Shown piece by piece: positions 17,644-26,718 of a stretch of DNA of 64,000 bases. The notes below the pieces were generated by a model. That model had not been told where the DNA came from, ran no database searches, and was given only the letters and a program-made list of their open reading frames with translations. Within the stretch, counting starts at the first letter, position 1. Each line of letters starts with the position of its first letter. The stretch is taken from assembly GCA_017410455.1 (NCBI GenBank), contig JAFQQT010000043.1:21093-85092 (forward strand), written 5' to 3'. The translations under genes and the position numbers were made by a program. Source of the stretch: Clostridia bacterium. GTDB lineage: Bacteria; Bacillota; Clostridia; Christensenellales; Aristaeellaceae.

Positions 17644-19698
17644 ATGAAGAGATTGCTGCCCCTGCTCCTGACTGCCATCCTGCTGCTGACGCTGCTGCCC
17701 GGCGCGGCGCTGGCGGAGAACAAATTCTACTTCGACAAGACCTACAACACCGTCATGGAAGGCGAGATGCTCCAGCTGGTGCTCATCCGCGAGGGTGACT
17801 GCGCCGATGATGGCCAGCTGACCTTCACCTCCAGCAACAAGCGGGCCGTCACCGTGGATGAGGATGGCTTTGTCTACGGCGTTGGCAAGGGCACGGCGAC
17901 CATCACCGCCACCCTCAAGGGCTATAACCGCACCTGGACAGCCAAGCTGACCGTCACCTGCGCCCGGGGCGTTACCGAGGTGCGCGTGAACGAGGACAAG
18001 CTGTCCGTCTATGGCGTGTATGACCCGCTGATCTCTGGCGTGGTCGACCCCTGGGGCGAGTATGGCGAGCTGCCGGTGCTGCTGATCCGCAAGGGCAAGC
18101 AGGTCACCATCAGCGCGACGCTCTACCCCACCGACGCCACGAACCGCAAGTGGCAGCTGACCACCTCTGACGCCAATGTGGCCCGCGTGAGCGGCACGAC
18201 CATCACCGGCCGCGCAGCCGGCGAGTGCCTGGTGACGGTGCAGAGCGTGCAGAACCCCGACGTCTACACGGCCTACCATGTGCTGGTGGTGGAGCCCGTG
18301 ACGAAGGTGAAGGTCACCGGCACGGAGAAGACCATCTACGTCGGCGAGACCCTGGTGCTGGACGCCACCGTCACGCCTGCCAACGCCACCATTCAGGGCG
18401 TCACCTGGTCCTCCAGCCGCGAGGACAACGCCTCCGTGGACGCCTATGGCGTGGTCTACGGCGTGTCCAAGGGCGACGCGGTCATCACTGCCCGCGCTGC
18501 GGACGGCTCCGGTCAGTACGCCACCTACACCGTCACCGTCAAGCAGCAGCCCGAGTCCATCACCCTGAACAAGGACGTCATCACCCTCAAGACGGGCAAC
18601 TACCAGACCCTGACGGCCACCGTCCTGCCCAGCACGACGGACAACAAGTCCGTCAACTGGTATTCCTCCGATGAGTCCGTGGCCAAGGTGAGCACCTCCG
18701 GCCGCGTCACCGCCGTCAGCCCCGGCACGGCCATCATCACCTGTGAGAGCAAGACCCACAATTACGTTTACGCCCAGGCGGTGGTGAATGTCTACCAGCC
18801 TGTGACGAAGCTGAGCTTCATTGAGAAGAACCCCTATGTGGCCGTGGGCGAGAGCATCACCCTGAGCTGGGAGATCGGCCCGGACACCGCCACGGATACC
18901 TCCGTGACCCTCTCCACCAACAAGGAGAGCGTGCTGGAGGTGCATCAGGATGGCACCGTCATTGGCCTCAAGCGCGGCGAGGCGTATGTCTACGTCACCG
19001 CCAACGATGGCTCCGGCAAGAAGGCTTCCATCAAGGTGACCGTCACCCAGCCGGTGGAAGGCGTGGAGATGAAGTATGACCAGGTCAGCGTGGGCGTGGG
19101 CAGCAAGGTGACCAACACCGCCCAGTTCACCCCCTCGGACGCTTCCATCACCAGCATGACCTGGTACTCCGCCGACCCGAACATCGCCACCGTGTCCGGC
19201 ACGGGCTCCAAGGCCACCGTCACCGGCAGGGCCTGGGGTGATACCACCATCATCGGCGTGACCGATGACGGCAGCTATGTTACCACCTTCGACGTGTCCG
19301 TGGGCAACCTCGATGAGGCGCTGGTCATCACCAATCTCTATGTGGAGGACAACGACACCATCCGCATCGTGACCTACAACCAGTCCAACCTGGTCATCAC
19401 CCGCTTCTACTACGAGATCGAGCTCTACGACGCCTGGGGAAATCCGCTGGATTGCAACTACCGCAACCACTCCAACATGTTCGAGGGCAGCAACAAGAAC
19501 ACCATCTACCCCGGCGAGTCCCTGGGCCGCGGCACCTACTCCTTCGGCAGCGAATTCAGCCGCCCCTGGGGCATCGGCAAGGTGGTCATGACCATCACCG
19601 GCTACGAGACCGAGGACGGCACCAGCCGCTACATCCGCCAGGAAAACCGGGTGGAGCGCGTCTGGGAGGCGACGGTGATGGAGGAGTATGGTTACTGA
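17644..19698 (+). CDS. Secreted multi-Big_2 (bacterial Ig-like) surface protein
   Basis: A 684-residue exported protein with a signal peptide (about 1-26) and about six consecutive Big_2 immunoglobulin-like domains (about 27-560). Each ends in a pattern like GVVYGVSKGDAVITARAADG with strands W-S-S...A-S-V-D before it. The last 130 residues are a different beta domain (LVITNLYVEDNDTIRIVTYN). No LPXTG motif, transmembrane anchor or S-layer homology domain is seen, so it is either released or held non-covalently. Big_2 repeats usually serve adhesion or spacing of surface proteins. GGGAGGT precedes ATG 17644. Confidence 0.88.
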   Translation: MKRLLPLLLTAILLLTLLPGAALAENKFYFDKTYNTVMEGEMLQLVLIREGDCADDGQLTFTSSNKRAVTVDEDGFVYGVGKGTATITATLKGYNRTWTAKLTVTCARGVTEVRVNEDKLSVYGVYDPLISGVVDPWGEYGELPVLLIRKGKQVTISATLYPTDATNRKWQLTTSDANVARVSGTTITGRAAGECLVTVQSVQNPDVYTAYHVLVVEPVTKVKVTGTEKTIYVGETLVLDATVTPANATIQGVTWSSSREDNASVDAYGVVYGVSKGDAVITARAADGSGQYATYTVTVKQQPESITLNKDVITLKTGNYQTLTATVLPSTTDNKSVNWYSSDESVAKVSTSGRVTAVSPGTAIITCESKTHNYVYAQAVVNVYQPVTKLSFIEKNPYVAVGESITLSWEIGPDTATDTSVTLSTNKESVLEVHQDGTVIGLKRGEAYVYVTANDGSGKKASIKVTVTQPVEGVEMKYDQVSVGVGSKVTNTAQFTPSDASITSMTWYSADPNIATVSGTGSKATVTGRAWGDTTIIGVTDDGSYVTTFDVSVGNLDEALVITNLYVEDNDTIRIVTYNQSNLVITRFYYEIELYDAWGNPLDCNYRNHSNMFEGSNKNTIYPGESLGRGTYSFGSEFSRPWGIGKVVMTITGYETEDGTSRYIRQENRVERVWEATVMEEYGY

Positions 19699-19724
19699 AT
19701 TATGAATTAGGAATTATGAATTGA
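19698..19724. repeat. AT-rich GAATTATGAATT repeat
   Basis: Starts at the stop codon of the Big_2 gene: GAATTATGAATTAGGAATTA and a further unit. Same style as the patches at 9.2 and 16.25 kb. Confidence 0.55.
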
Positions 19725-19752
19725 GCGTGTGGTGCTGATTCGGATTCCTGCT

Positions 19753-19788
19753 GATCGCACGGATTCCTTGCGGGGGCCGTGCGATTTT
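19753..19788 (+). terminator. Intrinsic terminator
   Basis: GATCGCACGG pairs with CCGTGCGATT across a 14-nt loop, followed by a short T-rich stretch. Confidence 0.7.
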
Positions 19789-19791
19789 GCT

Positions 19792-19819
19792 TTGCATTCG
19801 CAGCGATATATGATATAAT
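19792..19819 (+). promoter_or_regulatory. Sigma-A promoter of mnmG
   Basis: TTGCAT, 16 nt, TATAAT, 70 nt upstream of the start. Confidence 0.65.
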
Positions 19820-19888
19820 ATGCAGCTGGAAGTCCGGACGGGCTTTACAAACCACATTCATCATTCCCCCGACGAAGGAGGGGCAGAA

Positions 19889-21742
19889 GTGTCTGATCTT
19901 GTTGTGATCGGCGGCGGCCATGCGGGCTGCGAGGCGGCCCTGGCGGCGGCCCGTATGGGTATTGATACGCTGCTGCTGACATTGAATATGGACGGCGTGG
20001 CGCTGATGGCCTGCAACCCCGTCATCGGCGGCAGCGCCAAGGGGCATCTGGTGCGCGAGCTGGATGCCCTGGGCGGCGAAATGGGCCTGGCCATCGACGA
20101 TACCTTCCTGCAGAGCCGCATGCTCAATACATCGAAGGGCCCGGCGGTGCATGCCCTGCGCGCCCAGGCGGACAAGCAGGAGTATCAAAATCGCATGCGC
20201 ACGGCCCTGTTCACCCAGCAGCGGCTGACTGTCCGCCAGGGGGAGGTCTCCGCCATCGACGTGGAGGCGGGCCGGGTCGTTGCCGTCCACACGGCCAGCG
20301 GCCAGCGCATTCCCTGCCGGGCGGCCATCGTGGCCAGCGGTGTATACCTGCGCAGTGATATCATCATCGGCGAGAGCATTACCCCCGGCGGCCCCCAGGG
20401 CCTGATGAGCGCGCCCCATCTGTCCGCGAGCCTGGAGGAGATCGGCTTCCCCCTGCGGCGCTTCAAGACCGGTACGCCCGCCCGCATCGACGTGCGCACC
20501 ATCGACTTTGACGAGATGACGCCCCAGCCCGGGGACGAGCCGGTGGTGCCCTTTTCCTTCCTGACGGAGAAGCAGCTGGTCAACACCCATCAGTGTTACC
20601 TGACCTGGACAACCCCGGAAACCCACGACATCATCCGCGCCAACCTGCACCGCGCGCCGCTGTATTCCGGCAAGATCCACGGCGTCGGCCCGCGCTACTG
20701 CCCCTCCATCGAGGACAAGATTGTCAAATTCGCCGACAAGGAGCGCCATCAGGTGTTCCTGGAGCCGGAGGGCATGAAGAGCCACGAATGGTACGTCCAG
20801 GGCATGTCCACCAGCCTCCCGGAGGACGTGCAGTGGGAGATGTACCGCAGCGTTCCTGGCCTGCGTCGGGCGGAGCTGACCCGGCTTGCCTACGCCATCG
20901 AGTACGACTGCATCGACAGCCGCCAGCTTCGTCCCACGCTGGAAAGCCTGCATGTGCGCGGTCTCTACTTCGCCGGGCAGATCAATGGCACCAGCGGCTA
21001 CGAGGAGGCCGCCTGTCAGGGCCTGCTGGCGGGCATGAACGCCGCCCTGTCCATCCAGGGCCGGGAGGGCCTTGTCCTCACCCGCGACATGGCCTACATC
21101 GGCGTCCTCACCGATGACCTGACCACCAAGGGCACGGACGAGCCCTACCGCATGATGACCAGCCGCGCCGAACATCGGCTGAAGCTCCGCCAGGACAACG
21201 CCGACCTGCGCCTGACGCGCATCAGCCATCAGCTGGGCCTGGCCACCGACGAGCGCATGGAGCGCACGGAGCGCAAGATCCGAGAGACGGAAAGGCTCCT
21301 GGGCGTCCTGCGGGCGACCCGCTACACCCCCGGCGCGGACTTTTCCCGTTGGCTGACGGCTCACGGTCAGCCTGAGGCCGCCGCAGGGCTGTCCGCTGAG
21401 GAACTGCTGCGCCGCCCGGACGTCCGCCTCGCCGACCTGTGTGAAATGTCCCCGGAGCTGGATATCCCCGACGGCCAGGCCAGAGAGCAGGTGGAGATCG
21501 CCGTGAAGTACGCCGGTTACCTGGACCGGCAGGACGCGATGATCCGCCGCGCCCGCCAGATGGAGGAGACCCTGCTGCCGGAGGACGTCGATTATGCCGC
21601 CGTCACCGGCCTGCGCATCGAGGCCCGGCAGAAGCTGGAGAAGCAGAAGCCCCGGAGCCTGGCCGCCGCCAGCCGCATCCCCGGCGTGTCTCCGGCGGAC
21701 GTGGCGGTGCTGATGGTCTGGCTGGAAAAGACAAGAGGCTAA
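19889..21742 (+). CDS. mnmG: tRNA uridine-34 carboxymethylaminomethyl modification enzyme MnmG (GidA)
   Basis: A 617-residue FAD enzyme that works with MnmE to modify U34 of tRNAs reading split codon boxes. The FAD motif GGGHAGCEAA is at residues 7-16. CNPVIGGSAKGHLVRELDALGG follows, and the two MnmG signatures are present (GPRYCPSIEDKI and GQINGTSGYEEAACQGL). The length is normal. GTG 19889 is chosen because AAGGAGG sits 7 nt upstream; starting earlier would add an unrelated 23-residue tail. mnmE, rsmG and the parAB genes that often flank mnmG are absent, so this copy is an orphan. Confidence 0.95.
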   Translation: MSDLVVIGGGHAGCEAALAAARMGIDTLLLTLNMDGVALMACNPVIGGSAKGHLVRELDALGGEMGLAIDDTFLQSRMLNTSKGPAVHALRAQADKQEYQNRMRTALFTQQRLTVRQGEVSAIDVEAGRVVAVHTASGQRIPCRAAIVASGVYLRSDIIIGESITPGGPQGLMSAPHLSASLEEIGFPLRRFKTGTPARIDVRTIDFDEMTPQPGDEPVVPFSFLTEKQLVNTHQCYLTWTTPETHDIIRANLHRAPLYSGKIHGVGPRYCPSIEDKIVKFADKERHQVFLEPEGMKSHEWYVQGMSTSLPEDVQWEMYRSVPGLRRAELTRLAYAIEYDCIDSRQLRPTLESLHVRGLYFAGQINGTSGYEEAACQGLLAGMNAALSIQGREGLVLTRDMAYIGVLTDDLTTKGTDEPYRMMTSRAEHRLKLRQDNADLRLTRISHQLGLATDERMERTERKIRETERLLGVLRATRYTPGADFSRWLTAHGQPEAAAGLSAEELLRRPDVRLADLCEMSPELDIPDGQAREQVEIAVKYAGYLDRQDAMIRRARQMEETLLPEDVDYAAVTGLRIEARQKLEKQKPRSLAAASRIPGVSPADVAVLMVWLEKTRG

Positions 21743-21751
21743 GGAGCGAAC

Positions 21752-21808
21752 AGGCTCCCTCCCCGAGGGAGCTGTCATCGAGCTTGCTCGATGACTGAGG
21801 GAGTTCGC
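21752..21808. repeat. CTCCCTC/GAGGGAG repeat, half element
   Basis: GGCTCCCTCCCCGAGGGAGC followed by a TCATCGAGC/GCTCGATGA hairpin and CTGAGGGAG. It matches the right half of the larger elements at 47.2 and 52.7 kb. A separate short inverted repeat GGGCGA/TCGCCC follows at about 21842-21860. Confidence 0.65.
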
Positions 21809-21882
21809 GCCCCATGTAACTTGAACGAACTTGCCGCATGGCGGGCGATCAATGGTCGCCCCTACGGCTGTTGGAGGCAACC

Positions 21883-22326
21883 ATGATCAATTTCCGCGCC
21901 ATCACCGAGGACAACTTTGACGCCATCATCAGCATGAAGCGCCCTGACGATGAGCATTTTGTGGCCAGCAACGCCTATTCCCTGGCGCAGGCCTGGCTCT
22001 ACCGGGATGCGGGGGATGTCTACCCCTTCGCTATCTATGACGATGATACCCCGGTGGGCTTCATGATGCTGGACGAGGATCTGGACGAAAGGTGCCTGAT
22101 CATCTGGCGCATCATGTTTCCGGCGGAGAACCAGTTCAGGGGTTATGGCACGGCTGCCATCCGGGAGATCATCCGCCTGGCGGGGGAAAGCGGGAAGTAT
22201 GACTTCCTGCTGATCAACTATGCGCCGGACAACAAGATTGCCGAGCATGTCTACACCAAGCTGGGCTTCCGTCCCACGGGGGGATTCGAGCATGGCGAGT
22301 ACGAGCTGCGGCTTGATCTGAAATAA
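21883..22326 (+). CDS. GNAT family N-acetyltransferase (spermidine acetyltransferase-like)
   Basis: A 147-residue single GNAT domain. The acetyl-CoA loop is visible as ENQFRGYGTAAIREII (the R/Q-x-x-G-x-G/A pattern) near residue 85. HVYTKLGFRPTGGFEHGEYELRL at the end matches BltD/SpeG-like enzymes. The acceptor is likely a polyamine or amino acid, inferred from family resemblance only. ATG 21883 has GGAGGC upstream; an earlier in-frame ATG would translate repeat DNA. Confidence 0.85.
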   Translation: MINFRAITEDNFDAIISMKRPDDEHFVASNAYSLAQAWLYRDAGDVYPFAIYDDDTPVGFMMLDEDLDERCLIIWRIMFPAENQFRGYGTAAIREIIRLAGESGKYDFLLINYAPDNKIAEHVYTKLGFRPTGGFEHGEYELRLDLK

Positions 22327-22343
22327 GAAAGAGGTCAGTGACC

Positions 22344-23255
22344 ATGAATCCTTCCTACCTGCTTGTCATTCTCGGCGTGGTGATGGTGTCCTATTCCGGC
22401 CCGCTGGTGAAGCTGGGCCTGCAATATGACGCCAACCCGGCCACCATCGCCATGATGCGCATGGCCCTGACGGCGCTGATCCTGCTGCCGCTGCTCTTCG
22501 TGAAGCGCAAGGGGCAGGCCGCGCCCGTGCAGAGCCTGCTGAAGATGACCCGCGGCCAGTGGCTGTGGAGCGTCGCGGCCAGCGTGTGTCTGGCGCTGCA
22601 CTACCTGACCTGGATGACCTCGCTGGATCAGACGGACACCTTCGCCTCCGTGGCGCTGGTGTGCACGCAGCCGCTGTTTGTGGCGGCGCTTTCCGGCCTG
22701 GTGCTGAAGGAGCGCATGCCGCGGGCGGCCATCCCCGGTGCAGCGGTGGCGGTGATCGGCGCGCTGCTAATTGCGCTCAATGCCCTGCTGGGCGGCGTAT
22801 CGGGCGACCTGACCGGCGCGCTGCTGGCGCTGGCGGGCGCGATCATGATGGCCGGGCACTGGCTGTGCAACCGCTATGCGCGGCGCACGGTGGAGGCGCT
22901 GCCCTTCATGGTGCTGCTCTACGCGCAGACGGCGCTGCTGCTGGCGCTGACGCTGCCCTTCCTGGGCGGCTTCAGGATGACGTGGATGGCGCTGCTGGCC
23001 GTGGCAGGCCTGGCGGTGGGCTGCACGCTCCTGGGGCACTCCATGTTCACCCTGGCGCTGGGCAAGGTGTCGGCGACGGTGGTGTCCTTTGCCATCCTCG
23101 GCGAACCTGTGGGCGCAATGGTCTGGAGCTTCATCATGTTCGGCGAGAAGCCGCCGCTGCTGGTTTTCATCGGCGGCGTGGTGACCATTGCCGGCCTTGC
23201 GCTGTACCTGATGGGCACCTCCGGGCTGCTGCGGCGCAGGAGCGGCAATGCATGA
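22344..23255 (+). CDS. EamA/DMT family transporter
   Basis: A 303-residue membrane protein with ten hydrophobic helices in two homologous EamA halves (about 5-140 and 150-295). The second half ends in FAILGEPVGAMVWSFIMFGEKP, a standard EamA signature. It should export or import small metabolites; the substrate cannot be read. ATG 22344 is preferred to GTG 22338 because GAGG then lies 9 nt away. It starts 17 nt after the acetyltransferase gene, suggesting one transcript. Confidence 0.85.
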   Translation: MNPSYLLVILGVVMVSYSGPLVKLGLQYDANPATIAMMRMALTALILLPLLFVKRKGQAAPVQSLLKMTRGQWLWSVAASVCLALHYLTWMTSLDQTDTFASVALVCTQPLFVAALSGLVLKERMPRAAIPGAAVAVIGALLIALNALLGGVSGDLTGALLALAGAIMMAGHWLCNRYARRTVEALPFMVLLYAQTALLLALTLPFLGGFRMTWMALLAVAGLAVGCTLLGHSMFTLALGKVSATVVSFAILGEPVGAMVWSFIMFGEKPPLLVFIGGVVTIAGLALYLMGTSGLLRRRSGNA

Positions 23256-23336
23256 CCCGGCCATCCCCCCCTTCCCAAAATGCGAATTCTATGGTAAACT
23301 GTACAGAGTACCGATATGACAAGGAGGAACCCTCCC

Positions 23337-24257
23337 ATGGCTGAAGAGAAGAAGGAAAAGAAGGGCTTGTTTGCCCGTCTGCGCGAGGGCCTGTCGAAGA
23401 CCCGCGATGTGCTGACCGGCCGCGTGGACACGCTGGTCAGGGAGACCCGCAAGATCGACGAGGAGTTCTATGAGGAGCTGGAGGACATTCTCATCATGTC
23501 CGACTGCGGCATGAAGGCCACCATGGCCATCATGGACGAGCTGCGCGAGCGCGTTTCCGCCGGCAAGATCAAGGACGCGGAAACTGCCCGCCAGATCCTC
23601 AAGGACATCATGATCGAGCAGATGAACATCCCCCGTCCGCCGCTGCGCTGGCCCATGGTGATGCTGGTGGTGGGCGTCAACGGCGTTGGCAAGACCACCA
23701 CCATCGGCAAGCTGGCCCTGCGCTTCCAGGACATCGGCCGCCGCATCATCCTCTGCGCGGGCGATACCTTCCGTGCCGCCGCCGCCGAGCAGCTGACCGT
23801 GTGGGCGCAGCGGGCCCGCGTGCCGATCGTCAAGCATGCCGAGGGCGCCGACCCCGCCGCCGTGGTCTTTGACGGCGTGAAGTCCGCCAAGGCCCAGGGC
23901 GCGGATCTGCTGATCGTGGATACCGCCGGCCGCCTGCACAACAAGAAGAACCTGATGGACGAGCTGAACAAGATGCGCCGCGTCATCGACCGCGAATACC
24001 CCGAGGCGGACGTGCGCTGCATCCTCGTGCTGGACGCCACCACCGGCCAGAATGGCCTGGCTCAGGCCCGCGCCTTCAAGGAAGTGTGCGAGATCGGCGG
24101 CATCATCCTCACTAAGCTGGACGGCACCGCCAAGGGCGGCATCGCGCTGGCCATCCGCCAGGAGCTGAACGTGCCCGTGTGGTACATCGGCGTGGGCGAG
24201 GGCATCGAGGATCTGCAGCCCTTCAACGCCAAGGACTTCGTCGAGGCGCTGTTCTGA
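23337..24257 (+). CDS. ftsY: Signal recognition particle receptor FtsY
   Basis: A 306-residue SRP GTPase that docks ribosome-SRP complexes at the membrane. A short basic/acidic N-terminal tail is followed by the N domain. The G domain then has [10 protein letters not shown] (P-loop, near residue 112), [16 protein letters not shown] (near 195), [10 protein letters not shown] (near 259) and a closing [12 protein letters not shown]. The A domain is minimal, as in many Firmicutes. In most Firmicutes ftsY follows smc; here no smc is adjacent. AAGGAGG sits upstream and can fold with CCTCC just before the ATG (GGAGG-AAC-CCTCC), which might dampen initiation. Confidence 0.96.
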   Translation: MAEEKKEKKGLFARLREGLSKTRDVLTGRVDTLVRETRKIDEEFYEELEDILIMSDCGMKATMAIMDELRERVSAGKIKDAETARQILKDIMIEQMNIPRPPLRWPMVMLVVGVNGVGKTTTIGKLALRFQDIGRRIILCAGDTFRAAAAEQLTVWAQRARVPIVKHAEGADPAAVVFDGVKSAKAQGADLLIVDTAGRLHNKKNLMDELNKMRRVIDREYPEADVRCILVLDATTGQNGLAQARAFKEVCEIGGIILTKLDGTAKGGIALAIRQELNVPVWYIGVGEGIEDLQPFNAKDFVEALF

Positions 24258-24307
24258 GTAAAGTCACAAAGCTTGCAGCCCTGACGGCCGTTCCTACGCG
24301 TAAGGAA

Positions 24308-24360
24308 GCGATTTTGCAAGCAAAATCGCGCGAAAATCGCCGCGCATGTCGCCGATTTTC
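24308..24360 (+). repeat. Two adjacent hairpins downstream of ftsY
   Basis: GCGATTTTGC-AA-GCAAAATCGC (24308-24329), then GAAAATCG ... CGATTTTC (24332-24360). No T-tract follows the first, so termination is uncertain. They resemble a small version of the palindrome islands at 29.8 and 39.0 kb. Confidence 0.6.
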
Positions 24361-24511
24361 GATTTGCAGTCTACCGACGGTGAATGACTGAAACGAATGG
24401 ATGACGGCCTTGATCGCATGAGGCGACCTGTGTGGCTTTGATTGCCGCTGACATAATCCCCCGCCCCTTCCGCGTAGGATGAACGGACATCCTGCGCGGG
24501 GAGGGGCGGCT

Positions 24512-25513
24512 GTGAAGGACATTTCGTGGGCGGCCTGCCTGCGCCTGGGCGTGACGGCGGCTGCGGTGTGGTTCATCTGCGCGGGGGGAATGGCGGCGCT
24601 GCTGCATGCGCTGACGCCCCTGCTGTTGGGCATGGGGCTGGCCCTTGTGGTTGATGTTCCCATGGCGGCGCTGGAGCGGCGGTTCTTTCCCGGCGGTGGA
24701 CGCGTGGCAAGGCTGTGCTGCCTTATGCTGTCGCTGGCGGGCGTGCTGGCGCTGCTGGTGTGGATGGCCCTGGCGATGCTGCCGCAGGTGCTGCAGTGCC
24801 TCACGCTGCTCAGCACCCGCCTGCAGGCCGCAGGGCTGCCGCAGTGGAGCGCGCTGGCGGAGCGCGTGATGCAGCTGGCGCTGGACAATGCGTCCGCCTG
24901 GCTGAGCACGGCGGCGGGGGCGCTGGGTTCGCTGGCACGCCTTGCCGTGGACGCCCTGCTGGGGCTGATCCTCGCGGTGTACCTGCTCACGGGAAAGGAG
25001 CGCATCGCTGCGCAGCTGACCCGACTGACCCGGCGCACGCTGGGGGAAGCGTGGCTGCGGCGCGGAACGGCGGCGCTGTCCGCCCTGCGGGACGCCTTCC
25101 GGGCGAGCCTTGTGGGCCAGTGCCTGGAGGCGTTGATCCTGGGCTGCCTGTGCCTGATCGGCATGGTGCTGCTGCGCCTGCCGGGGGCGCTGCCCATCTC
25201 GGCCATGGCCGGTCTGACGGCCTTTGTGCCCCTGGTTGGCGCGCCGCTGGCCGCCGGCGTGGGGGCGTTGCTGCTGCTGCCGGAGGGAATCCCGGCGGCG
25301 ATGACCTTTGTGGTGTTTTTTCTTGCGATCCAGCAGCTGGAGAGCGGCTTCATCGGCCCCCGGGTGGTGGGTGCGGGCCTCGGCCTGTCCCCCCTGTGGA
25401 CGCTGCTGGCGGTGCTGCTGGGTGGCTGCGTGTTCGGCATTCCCGGCGCGCTCTTTGCCGCGCCCGTGGCAGCTGCGGCGCGGACGCTCCTGCTGAAGGA
25501 GAATGAACCCTGA
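24512..25513 (+). CDS. AI-2E family transporter (YtvI-like permease)
   Basis: A 333-residue membrane protein of the AI-2E/PerM family. It has hydrophobic helices near the N-terminus, a soluble amphipathic middle (about 95-160) and a C-terminal helix cluster with GLTAFVPLVGAPLAAG and QQLESGFIGPRVVG, family hallmarks. Sporulating Clostridia often carry a YtvI paralogue induced in sporulation, but that link is not readable here. GTG 24512, preceded by GGGAGGGG, is chosen over ATG 24479, which has a poor site. The stop overlaps the region before the TrmH gene start. Confidence 0.82.
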   Translation: MKDISWAACLRLGVTAAAVWFICAGGMAALLHALTPLLLGMGLALVVDVPMAALERRFFPGGGRVARLCCLMLSLAGVLALLVWMALAMLPQVLQCLTLLSTRLQAAGLPQWSALAERVMQLALDNASAWLSTAAGALGSLARLAVDALLGLILAVYLLTGKERIAAQLTRLTRRTLGEAWLRRGTAALSALRDAFRASLVGQCLEALILGCLCLIGMVLLRLPGALPISAMAGLTAFVPLVGAPLAAGVGALLLLPEGIPAAMTFVVFFLAIQQLESGFIGPRVVGAGLGLSPLWTLLAVLLGGCVFGIPGALFAAPVAAAARTLLLKENEP

Positions 25514-25580
25514 CGAAGCGCGAAGGGCGGCTGGCTCTGCCGGGTCTGCCGTTCCGGATATGATGTTTGGAGGTGGCGAT

Positions 25581-26312
25581 ATGCCGTCCCTGTCCCCGTA
25601 CCGCAGCGACCTTGACTATGCCTATGCTCCCGGGATGTTCCCGGCGATGGAGTGCCTGCTGCACCGGCCGGACTGCGCGCGGCGCATCCTGCTGCACTCC
25701 AAGTCCGCCGGAACGGAGGGTGCCCAGCGCCTGACGGAGCTGGCGGCGCAGCTCCATGTCCGCGTGGAGGAGGCCGACCGGGCCCTCGGCCGCATCTCCG
25801 GCAAGGAGAACTGCTTCGCGGCGGCGGTGTTCGCCAAGTTTGACGACGCGCTGGCAGCGGACAGGCCCCACATCGTGCTGCACAACCCCTCCGACTGCGG
25901 CAACGTGGGTACCATCCTGCGCACGGCTCTGGGCTTCGGCGTGGAGGATGTGGCGCTCATCCGCCCCTGCGTGGACGTGTTCGACCCCCGGGTGGTGCGC
26001 GCCAGCATGGGCAGCATGTTCCAGCTGCGCATCCGCACCTATCAGGATTTCGCGGCCTACGAGGCGGATCACCCCCAGCGGGCGCTGTTCCCCTTCATGC
26101 TGGATGGCTCGCGGAGCCTGCCGGACGTGATTGCCGGCGGCGTGCCGCAGAAGTGGACGCTCATCTTTGGCAACGAGGGCAGCGGCCTGCCGCCGGAGTT
26201 TGCCGGCAAAGGCCAGCCGGTGCGCATCCCCTCCAACGAGCGCATCGACTCGCTGAACCTGTCCATCGCCGCGGCGATCGGCGTCTACAGTTTTGTGCAG
26301 AAAGGAATCTGA
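25581..26312 (+). CDS. TrmH/SpoU family RNA 2'-O-ribose methyltransferase
   Basis: A 243-residue SPOUT methyltransferase. The three family motifs are visible: NPSDCGNVGTILRTA (motif 1), LIFGNEGSGLP (motif 2) and IPSNERIDSLNLSIAAAIGVY (motif 3). It methylates a ribose in rRNA or tRNA using S-adenosylmethionine; the target cannot be assigned. ATG 25581 is used because GGAGG lies 7 nt upstream and it begins the conserved region. An in-frame ATG at 25503, overlapping the upstream gene, is possible and would add 26 residues. Confidence 0.87.
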   Translation: MPSLSPYRSDLDYAYAPGMFPAMECLLHRPDCARRILLHSKSAGTEGAQRLTELAAQLHVRVEEADRALGRISGKENCFAAAVFAKFDDALAADRPHIVLHNPSDCGNVGTILRTALGFGVEDVALIRPCVDVFDPRVVRASMGSMFQLRIRTYQDFAAYEADHPQRALFPFMLDGSRSLPDVIAGGVPQKWTLIFGNEGSGLPPEFAGKGQPVRIPSNERIDSLNLSIAAAIGVYSFVQKGI

Positions 26313-26315
26313 CCC

Positions 26316-26705
26316 ATGCGGATTGCGACAACTTATGAAAACGGCGAGATCTTCCAGCACTTCGGCCACACGGAGGCCTTCAAGGTCTACCAGGTGGAGG
26401 ACGGCCGGGTGATCTCCAGCGAGGTGGTTTCCACCGGCGGGCATGGCCACGGGGCCCTGGCGGCGGTGCTGGCCGGGCTGCAGGTGGATGTGCTGATCTG
26501 CGGCGGCATCGGCGGCGGCGCGCAGGCGGCGCTCCAGCGCATCGGCGTTGAGCTGTGCGCGGGCGTGAGCGGCAGCGCGGATGAGGCCGTGGCGGCGTAT
26601 CTGGCGGGCACGCTGAGCTGCTATGCCGGCGCGACCTGCGGCCATCGCCATGACCATGGCGACCACGACTGCAGCAACCACACCTGCGGCGGCGGCTGCC
26701 GCTGA
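26316..26705 (+). CDS. NifX/NifB-type dinitrogenase iron-molybdenum cofactor-binding family protein
   Basis: A 129-residue small protein. Residues 1-105 match the FeMo-co-binding domain family (RIATTYENGEIFQHFGHTEAF at the start, then DVLICGGIGGGAQAAL and GVELCAGVSGSADEAV). Stand-alone members in anaerobes are usually not part of nitrogen fixation and may bind metal clusters. The last 25 residues are rich in His and Cys (CGHRHDHGDHDC), suggesting metal binding. No nif genes are present. It lies 3 nt after the TrmH gene with AAAGGAA upstream. Confidence 0.85.
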   Translation: MRIATTYENGEIFQHFGHTEAFKVYQVEDGRVISSEVVSTGGHGHGALAAVLAGLQVDVLICGGIGGGAQAALQRIGVELCAGVSGSADEAVAAYLAGTLSCYAGATCGHRHDHGDHDCSNHTCGGGCR

Positions 26706-26718
26706 CGAAGAAACGGAA

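Noticed and set aside
26316-26705. Evidence for nitrogen fixation from the NifX-like protein
   Set aside because: Stand-alone members of this family are widespread in anaerobes without nif genes, and no other nif gene is present.
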